From NCBI GenBank assembly GCA_001600615.1, contig BCKK01000003.1:366893-430892 (forward strand): 64,000 nt of DNA, written 5' to 3'. Below are positions 57,001-64,000 of the stretch, one piece after another. The position numbers and the translations under genes were made by a program. The notes below the pieces were generated by a model. It was not told the DNA's origin and did no database searches. It worked only from the letters and a program-made list of their open reading frames with translations. Within the stretch, counting starts at the first letter, position 1; each line of letters starts with the position of its first letter. This DNA comes from Dioszegia crocea (taxonomy: Eukaryota > Basidiomycota > Tremellomycetes > Tremellales > Bulleribasidiaceae).

Positions 57001-57508
57001 TTGACGCCGAGAAAGCGTCGGCGGGATGAGCTCTCCGCTGAGAGATCCGACGACCGAGATTTGCGCCCCTGTCGTCTGTGCGGAGATGGTTACCCGTGGA
57101 GCTAGGTGCTGATGGGAAAAGATAGTGGATAGTTGAAGTGGATGGGGAGGCAATGATAATTTCGGGTGTTTTCCCAGTGGTAGTGGTGGATTGAGCGAGT
57201 GAAGCGGGTCGTGAGCGGGTAGGTTCGGGTAATGTTGTAGGGTGAGAAAAGGGGTCGAATGGGAATGTAGTGGGTGGTGTGCCCGGAGTAACGGGTAAAG
57301 AGGAGGGTTGACTAGGTCGACGGGATTTATTGGAATTGACCAAGTGAAGTGGGGCGGGGCGTGTAGACTTGGAATTGGATGAAGGGGATGAAGGTGGAGG
57401 AGGTCGGAAAGTGATTACTGAATCTGTATCGTATCCTGATAAATCTGATATGATGGAAGTTGAAGCGAATGACCTGAAGATTGAAGTGGATGATCTAGAT
57501 TTGACCAT
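54094..57508 (-). CDS. Large Ser/Pro-rich, probably disordered phosphoprotein
   Basis: Two exons joined by a 46-nt intron (56719-56764, donor GTCAGT) give 1122 residues. It begins MVKSRSSTSIFRSFASTSI and is dominated by Ser, Pro, Thr and Arg throughout, with no transmembrane span or catalytic motif. Several R-R-x-S sites (RRPS, RRIS, RRRS, RRLS, RRGS) match the PKA consensus, along with repeated RRSLSL and SRSFS motifs. A short structured-looking helix (LEATRELEQQRVEARERSL) lies near the C-terminus. A signalling or cell-polarity scaffold is possible, but I cannot name a family. PKA regulation is inference. Confidence 0.75.
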
Positions 57509-58051
57509 GTTGGCTAGTAGGGTTTAGGATGAGATGACGCTCGGGCGTGGGAGAATTTACGCAGGGGGGCGTAGGTGTTTCAGGTGCCGAAATTCAGGCA
57601 CGGGAGCGGACAGCTGGTGTTTCACCCTGAATAGGGGGGTGGGGCCCAGTTGGACAGAGAGCCGGTCTAGGCAGGCTCTAGGTAGTCAGCGCTCAGTATC
57701 AGACTCGAGGATACGGAGGTGGTGAGGGTGGGGAGTGGGCTAAGAAGTGAGATGAAGTGAGATGGGAGGAGAGGACATACCTTGTCCAAGGCAAAAGGTT
57801 GAGTGATGGAGTGGTTGGGTGAAAGGGTTAAGATCTCTTACGAAGGTAAAAGTTGAAGAACAAAGATAAGGGTAGACTGATAGACTGGAGAGTCCTGCGC
57901 CATGCCTATAACAACATTACACCCGTCACTACATCGACAAGACGACAACACGGCCTGAATCCAGAAGATCTCAAGCATGTCTCGGAGTTCCTCAAACCCT
58001 CCAGCCATCTTCCGAAACCTTGTCCAAACTCAACATTTCGGCCGCTCGCGC
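57509..58051. other. Intergenic, promoter side of the Ser/Pro-rich gene
   Basis: Upstream of the Ser/Pro-rich gene and just past the end of the tail-anchored protein gene. No supported coding exon. The segment is GA-rich on the plus strand (57720-57790). Confidence 0.4.
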
Positions 58052-59172
58052 TCATCGCTTGATTAGAGAAATGATAAACAGAGTGACGAGAGTGACGATG
58101 ACGGACGAGACAAGCGCCCAGACTGGATTTAGCGATCAGCTCAACCCCGACGCGCCACCTTCAGAAACACTTGGACAAGGTACTTACAGGTATACCATAA
58201 TGGACCCTTCTTCCTCGCTGCCTCTTCGGCCCGGAGCAGTGCAATTTCACTAATCAGGTAATTCTTTACTTCTCCGGCCCATCCCTCGATACGCGCAAGG
58301 GCCGCTTCGTCACCTTCTTCTTTCCTCCGTTTCCTGCCGGCCGGCCGTATCTCATCCTCAGCACCTTCATTGGGAACGTCTTTGATCTCCAACTCGGGAT
58401 CCTCCTCTTCGCCCATTTCGATCGACGCCTGAGTGAGGAGTTCGCGCCATGGTGTGGATGTAGCTTCCATATCGCCGACTTTGGCTTGGTGTGTCGCGAT
58501 CAACTGAGACAGCCTGGCAGCGAGGAGAGGGCGGGAAGAGATAAGGGAGCCGTCTAGCTGGTCTATTACATCCTGACATCAGCTTTGTGAAGTAGGTATG
58601 ACTCACATCCGCTTCACGGTCTATATCAGATAGGCTTGCTATTGCAGTATCTAATTCAAGGAATAGGCGGCCTTCTATATTCTCCTATGACCTTTAGCTT
58701 AAACTCCACCCAGATTGAGACTGCAACACACCTTGGTCCGTTTGATCTTATGTTCTTGAGCTTCACAACTAGCCAATAACCTCTGAACCTCATCCTCCAT
58801 CCCCCTAAAATCAGCACGACTCCAGGCTCAGACATACCTCGCATCAGGCCCCATGACCTTCTTTTTAGGTCTGGAAGGTCCTTCATCCATACGCTGCCTC
58901 TTCGGACTCAAATCCATCCCCTTGGCTCTGACTCCATTCTGCACCGCCAAAGTCCGACCTTGTCCGTTTGGTACAATAGGCGTATGCGGAGTTCGTGGAC
59001 TAGTCATTGATGCCGGACTGGCCAGAGCGTCAAATCCATTACTGGTCACTGGGAGTGATCCTCGTCTGCCAGAGCTCCCAGGAAAGGTGATTGTGCTGTG
59101 CATCTTGGATCCGGAAGCTGATGCGCGAGGTGGAGGCGGATAGTGACTGTGGGTATAGGCGTAGAGTTCCAT
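58052..59172 (-). CDS. Tail-anchored coiled-coil protein, unrecognised
   Basis: Five exons (introns 33, 47, 34 and 65 nt) encode 313 residues. The N-terminal 110 residues are low-complexity with a basic patch (SPKRQRMDEGPSRPKKK). A helical middle follows: MEDEVQRLLASCEAQEHK, ENIEGRLFLELDTAIASLS, LISSRPLLAARLSQLIA. A Glu/Lys-rich segment is next (EEEDPELEIKDV, GRKRRKEEGDEAALARIEG). The final intron restores a hydrophobic end, FWALVSSIVTLVTLFIIS followed by LIKR, a typical single tail anchor. Without that splice the protein would end in a soluble tail at 58141. Location in ER, mitochondrial outer or peroxisomal membrane is inferred; the short basic end after the anchor does not decide between them. 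Confidence 0.7.
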
Positions 59173-59530
59173 TGGGTTGTGATTGACGCCTGCCGCCTCT
59201 CAAGCTCGACGAACAGGGTGTGCCGACTAGCAGACAATTCGCCGTGCCTCAGCTTTCACCCACTGGGCCTACGATCTACAAATCTAAGCTGTATATGAGA
59301 TTGTTTATATAGAGTCGAGTGCTTGAGGACCCCTTTGGTGCTCGGAGGTCAGGCAAAGTACCCCGGAACCTTTGGCCTTTGCTCCCCCGGAACCTTGCCC
59401 ACCTCGGCGATCGGCCCGGATGCGTCATGGTTAACCGACGCACGCCCAGACCTCCACCATACCTCGACCGAACCTGTCAGCCATCCGTCTATCCATTCTA
59501 CCTCATCCCCCTCTTCATCTTTACACCAAG
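59173..59530. promoter_or_regulatory. Divergent promoter with a 12-bp direct repeat upstream of the GH15 gene
   Basis: CCCCGGAACCTT occurs at 59361-59372 and again at 59385-59396, 24 bp apart start to start, about 135-170 bp before the GH15 ATG. A CCCCT element, the core of fungal stress-response sites, lies at about 59330. Two helically phased copies of the same word suggest a transcription-factor site; the factor is unknown. Confidence 0.5.
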
Positions 59531-62490
59531 ATGCCCCCCAAGCCCAACGCCGACCAAATGGTAGACGACGCCGGAAGTCCCGTGCGCGGTATCCAGGATC
59601 ACGCCCTAATTGGGAATCTCCGCACGGCCGCTGTGGTATCAATCGACGGATCCATCGAATCGATGTGTATCCCTTACTTTGACTCACCATCGGTCTTTGC
59701 TCGGATCGTCGATGCCAACAAGGGTGGACACTTTTCCATTACTCCGACATGGCCATTCAAGACGAAACAGGCTTATGCCCCTAATTCGAATGTCCTCGTT
59801 ACCAAATTCCTAAGCGAGGACGGGGTGGGAGTCATGACTGATTTCCTTGTGCCCAAGGGTGCCAATAAGTCTGGAAGTCAAAGTCGGGCATTCCTTCCTT
59901 GGCTTATTCGGAAAGTGGAGAGTATCCGGGGCAAGGTTCCGTTCAGGCTTGAATGTGCTCCTGCATTCAATTACTGCCGAGATAAACATACCACCGAAGT
60001 GAGTACCCCTTATCCTTACACTCAGAAACCTCGCTGATGTCCAGCTTGTCGAAGACGACACAGTAGCCTACAAAGGTGAAGCAGGAACCAAAGCAGTCTT
60101 TTCGACCCCTTCCTTAACTCTGGACCTGCGCTACCTCCCCTTTTCATCCGATACCTGCGTATCCGACCCTTCCATCCAACTCAAGATCGAAGACCTCGAG
60201 AACCGTCAATTACTCGGACCATCCGTTACTTCTGAGTTTGACTTGGAAGAGGGTCAAGCGGTGTTTTTCGTATTCCGTGAAGTTGGGGATTTCAAATATC
60301 AGACGGATGAGCATCAAAAGGTTGCGAATCCGAATGAAGAACGGGCGGAACAGCTGGGTGTTCCGATGCAGGTGCTGCTGGAGGCTAGTTCAAAGTTGAG
60401 ACCTAAGGAGAATCCAATGTTGTCAAAGGTGAGTCTGGATGGGGTAGGGGTAGGATCAAGCTGATGATAGGCACTGTTGATGGCGCTCTTGAGGGATACC
60501 AATAATTATTGGCAGAACTGGATCGCAAAGTCCAAGTATAAGGGGAGGTGGAGGGAAGATGTCCATCGGTCGGCTTTAGTACTGTAAGTTGATATCAAGG
60601 TCCTCAATGTGGATGAGCTACATGGACACTAGCTGACCGGGTAGGAAAATGCTTGTATTCGAAGAGACTGGCGCGATCGTTGCCGCTCCCACATTCTCGC
60701 TACCTGAGCATGTCGGCGGAGGCAGAAACTGGTAAGCTGGCTTACCCGCACGAAGCTGTGATAGCCTTGAAGCTGATAGTATAGGGACTACCGCTTCACT
60801 TGGATCCGAGATACCTCATTCTCGCTTTATGCCCTTATTCGATTAGGCTTCACCGAAGAGTGAGCTGAGTTTTGCCGAATCCCCATGATCAGGGGATCAG
60901 GACAATAGCTGACTAAACAGGGCTAACGCTTATATGGAGTTCATTCTCGCCCGATTGCGCGAAAGGGTAAGCTATCTCGGTCGCATCCTGCTCAGACAGG
61001 CACAAAGCTGACGTTCTTAGAATTCAGATGGGTCTTTACAGATGTACGTATCTCTCCACCGGAATCGGTGCGCATTGCTGACTAATTCAGCGTCTACACC
61101 ATTCATGGTGGGAAAGATCTTGAAGAACTCACATTGGACCATTTGGACGGACATAAGGGATCTAAACCTGTCCGAATTGGGAATGGCGCTGCGGATCATA
61201 AACAACTTGTGAGTTGTCGCCGACCCGCCCAACACTCTGGTTGAGGTCCTTGTCAGCTGATATACATAGGATATCTACGGAGAGTTGATGGATTGTATCT
61301 ACCTCGCTCAGAAGTATTCAAAGCCTCTTGTGAGCTCATCGTTTCTTGCGCTTCGTAGTCCGGAGAAAGATCACGAACTCATACATTAGCACTGGGAATC
61401 TTGGATCGCCGTTAGACAAGTTGTCGATTTCGCCTGTAGTCAAGTCAACGCCAAGGATTTATCAATCTGGTAAGTGGCATTATCCATTCTTTTCCTCTCA
61501 TATTACTTTATCTCAATCTCCGGCCTGACCTGCTGTCCTTCACATTATCTTTGACGGAAAACAATGTCAATGCTGACATACTCAGGGAAGTCAGAGGCGA
61601 AGAAAAACATTTCCTCTACTCCAAAGTCATGCTCTGGGTAGCTATCGATCGCGGCCTTCGACTAGCCGATAAACGCAATCTACCTTGCCCTAACCGGTAC
61701 AAATGGCTCGAAACGCGTGATGCGCTCTATGAGGAGATTCAGGATAAAGGGTGGAATGCGGAAAAGAAACATTATAAGCAGTGTTATGAGGAGCCTGAGA
61801 GTTTGGATTCGGCTGTTTGTGAGTTTTAGGTCACTGGGCTATTCTGGGATGATGGGGATGGTGTATACCGGGAATGAGTGGGGCTGGAGGTGGAAGTAGG
61901 CGAGAAGATGATTTCAGGCGCTGAAGATGCGGAAATCTAGGCGTCGGAAAGTGAGTAGACCTCAGCTGACAACACACAGTAATCATGCCCCTCGTCTTCT
62001 TCATGGACGCCTCAGACCCTCGTTTCCTCGCTACCCTAGATCAAATCCTCAAGACGCCCGAGAAGGGAGGTCTTACGGCCAACTCTTCGGTATACAGGTA
62101 TGATGCCGGTAAATCGGATGATGGGGTTGGAGGTGAAGAGGGAGCCTTCAGTCTGTGTACATTGTGGTGTGTGGAAGCTATGACAAGGGCGGGTGTGCAC
62201 GATAAGGCTTATTTGGATCGAGCGTAAGTCTATGTCTTGCCCGCTGGCCAGGATGTGTTTGGCTGACTCCAATAGGGTCAACATGTTTATGGACTTCTTG
62301 GGGTATGGGAATCACGTTGCGCTTTATAGTGAAGAGATTAGCAGAGGCGGTGAAGGACTAGGGGTGAGTGGTTTGCTTCCACATTGGTCTAGGGCGCAAA
62401 AGCTGATATTACCAGAACACCCCCCAAGCCTTCTCACACGTCACTCTCATCTCTGCGGCCTTCAACCTCGACCGTGCCCTGGGCCCTTGA
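59531..62490 (+). CDS. GH15 glycosidase (bacterial-type glucoamylase/trehalase-like), intracellular
   Basis: Fourteen exons encode 697 residues. The N-terminal beta-sandwich domain ([36 protein letters not shown]) is followed by the alpha/alpha barrel with [33 protein letters not shown] across junctions, [18 protein letters not shown] (first catalytic Glu), [16 protein letters not shown], and [14 protein letters not shown] with [20 protein letters not shown] (second catalytic Glu in SEE). This layout is that of prokaryote-type GH15 enzymes such as GH15 trehalases and glucodextranase relatives, not the secreted fungal glucoamylase. No signal peptide is seen. It should release glucose from trehalose or alpha-glucans in the cytosol; which one is open. 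Confidence 0.9.
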
Positions 62491-63239
62491 TCCTAAACAG
62501 TGCTCGGAGGCGTGACTGGAAAATATGATTTCGGAATGATTCTGTACGAACATAGGCGAAACAAATGCGAAATGTATCATGTGCACTGAGTACTACTGCC
62601 ACATATCCAAACATGCAATGGCATCTGACAGATCAAAACCTGCTAATATACGTACCAGCATTCACTCCTCTGTCTACTCACTGCATGGTTCCTGTACGTG
62701 ATGCGAGGTAAGTCTCAGCTGGCCCCGGTGGTTAAACCGGGTCCGGGTGGCAAATGTCAAAATTATGCTATTGTGGCACTTTTCACATGGCCAACTGCCA
62801 ATGGCAGTCCAAGATCAGTAGAGGGACGATGACGCAGAGCCAAGGTCTATATGCACAGTCTATATATCCAATCACTCACTCAAGCAAATAGTACTTTCCC
62901 TTAGCCCAGCCTGATCCCAATACGCATCTAATTCCTAACGATCGTGACAAAACCTTCTCGTTGCGATTCTCCTCTCCGGTCCCCTGGCCACGCTTAACAA
63001 CCACATCAAGCTTCTGTACTCAATTTTGACTTTCCCCTAAAGCTCCTTCAGATATTCGTCCTGACTCAGCTCCCCAACACTCCCGGACCATATACCTCGC
63101 GCAAGCAATCGGCCGTCTCACTCCATCCCCTCATTCGAGACTATATAGACACGTGTGAACCTGACCTTCTTCTCCGAGCCCAACCTGATCGCATTGCCCC
63201 CCCTCTGCAAATCTAGCAAGATTGAGCTTCCGTTCCAGC
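62491..63239. other. Intergenic, no gene seen
   Basis: Between the GH15 stop and the stop of the minus-strand gene at the right edge. From about 62880 to 63210 the plus strand is pyrimidine-rich, resembling a promoter or leader for a plus-strand transcript, but no coding exon follows in that direction. Confidence 0.4.
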
Positions 63240-64000
63240 CTATGCCCCTCCCCTGCCGCCCGAGGCAAATTCGTCGAACGTCTGTATGACGCCCCCATAT
63301 CCAGAATCGGACATCAAGAGAGAATTTGGCAAAGGCATTGCTCCCAAAGTGGCATAGTGATCCTCGGCAATACTGAGGTTGATGCCGCTAGCGCCCCATG
63401 TGCGCAAACTCTTGACGAGCGTTTCCTTGGTGAGACCCCACCACGCTTCAAACAAATTGTACCCTTGTATCTGCTGCTGCAAATCTGTCATCTCGTCCTC
63501 GAGTCTCTTGATTTCGTTCCTCTTGCTTTTGGCTCGATTTCGGTCCTTCCGCTTCCTCAATTCGTCCCACTGGATACTTGGGTCGTCCACATCCTCCAGG
63601 ACCTCGGGAGGGCGATAGCCTTGAATGATAGGGTTACCATCATCTCCGATGATCGAGCTCGCAGCCAAAGCCCAGTCGTAAGCAGCACCGGAGGGGAGCA
63701 TAATGGGAGCACGCGTTGAACCCCCTTCTCCCCAATCTCCAAAGATGGCGATCGAGTCTGCGGACACGTCCACTGTCGGATCGGGAATGACCAAGACTTC
63801 GGTGCCCAGGGTCGTACTGAACATGACGTCAATGACATTCACCCACCCTTGACTTCTGAGTCGACACTCGCCCAGCTGCCGTGTCAGGTCTGCAACTCCG
63901 TCTGTAAGGGTCTCGAGCCTTTTGGCGGCGCCGGCTCGGGACATTTGCGAGCTGACGTTGTTCCTACCCTGGCGACGCTTATCTTTATCGTCCTTCGAAG
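63240..64000 (-). CDS. bZIP-like protein (5' end outside window)
   Basis: The frame is open to the right edge. At the edge KRRQGRNNVSSQMSRAGAAK followed by RLETLTDGVADLTRQLGE reads like a basic region N-x2-SS-x3-R with the start of a leucine zipper. A globular part follows (VNVIDVMFSTTLGTEVLVIP, IAIFGDWGEGGSTRAPIM), then a second basic-helix stretch, RKRKDRNRAKSKRNEIKRLE and DEMTDLQQQIQGYN. The end is ETLVKSLRTWGASGINLSI to FASGGRGGA. The globular part has a relative in the 49-50 kb gene. The basic-region match is imperfect, so transcription-factor identity is moderate. Confidence 0.6.
   Translation of the reverse strand, partial: SKDDKDKRRQGRNNVSSQMSRAGAAKRLETLTDGVADLTRQLGECRLRSQGWVNVIDVMFSTTLGTEVLVIPDPTVDVSADSIAIFGDWGEGGSTRAPIMLPSGAAYDWALAASSIIGDDGNPIIQGYRPPEVLEDVDDPSIQWDELRKRKDRNRAKSKRNEIKRLEDEMTDLQQQIQGYNLFEAWWGLTKETLVKSLRTWGASGINLSIAEDHYATLGAMPLPNSLLMSDSGYGGVIQTFDEFASGGRGGA

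Noticed and set aside
1..64000. Transposon, integrase, CRISPR or secondary-metabolite cluster
   Set aside because: No transposase, reverse transcriptase, terminal repeats, spacer arrays or biosynthetic core enzymes were seen on either strand.

Overview
This window reads as a nuclear contig from a basidiomycetous yeast, most likely a tremellomycete (Cryptococcus/Kwoniella/Trichosporonales side). The reasons are its dense genes with many very short introns (often 29-55 nt, GT...CTGAY...AG), the fungal forms of IPC synthase, Pde1, Rit1 and Ccz1, and the absence of any bacterial operon structure. The lineage call is inference. No tRNA, rRNA, CRISPR or intact transposon was recognised. For most intron-containing genes I joined the exons by hand and checked that the coding length is divisible by three.

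Layout. 0-1.4 kb: 3' part of an F-box/LRR-like gene. 1.8-6.3 kb, minus strand: DHA1-type MFS exporter, low-affinity cAMP phosphodiesterase PDE1, and a zinc-less medium-chain reductase that shares a 106-bp promoter with the divergent DNA helicase HCS1 (6.5-8.4 kb). 8.7-13.0 kb: two tandem F-box/LRR genes. 14.5-20.0 kb: housekeeping block of RIT1, a PXMP4-like peroxisomal membrane protein, CCZ1 and mitochondrial ribosomal protein bS18m. 20.2-22.8 kb: one intact and one decayed member of a second F-box-like family. 23.4-24.8 kb: AUR1. 25-42 kb: an array rich in F-box/LRR copies, interrupted by a sugar porter at 26.5-28.7 kb. 42.6-48.6 kb: AGX1 and a phospholipase D-like gene. 49-54 kb: a bZIP-like gene, a scrap zone of duplicated gene fragments, a third member of family 2, and a Pro-rich protein. 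54-62.5 kb: a large Ser/Pro-rich protein, a tail-anchored coiled-coil protein and a GH15 glycosidase. The right edge cuts a second bZIP-like gene.

The most striking content is family 1: ten copies or remnants of a protein with an N-terminal F-box, a leucine-rich middle and a C-terminal module marked by RGVEVG-x3-W-x2-L-x-DWREG. Four are broken in different ways (5' truncation, two frameshifts, one in-frame TAG at a conserved Trp). A terminal intron lies at the same place in most copies, but the stop codon has slid around it. In three neighbouring copies the stop codon itself appears split by that intron. Together with the second family (C-terminal C-x2-CG), this looks like an actively evolving, lineage-expanded set of putative SCF substrate adaptors.
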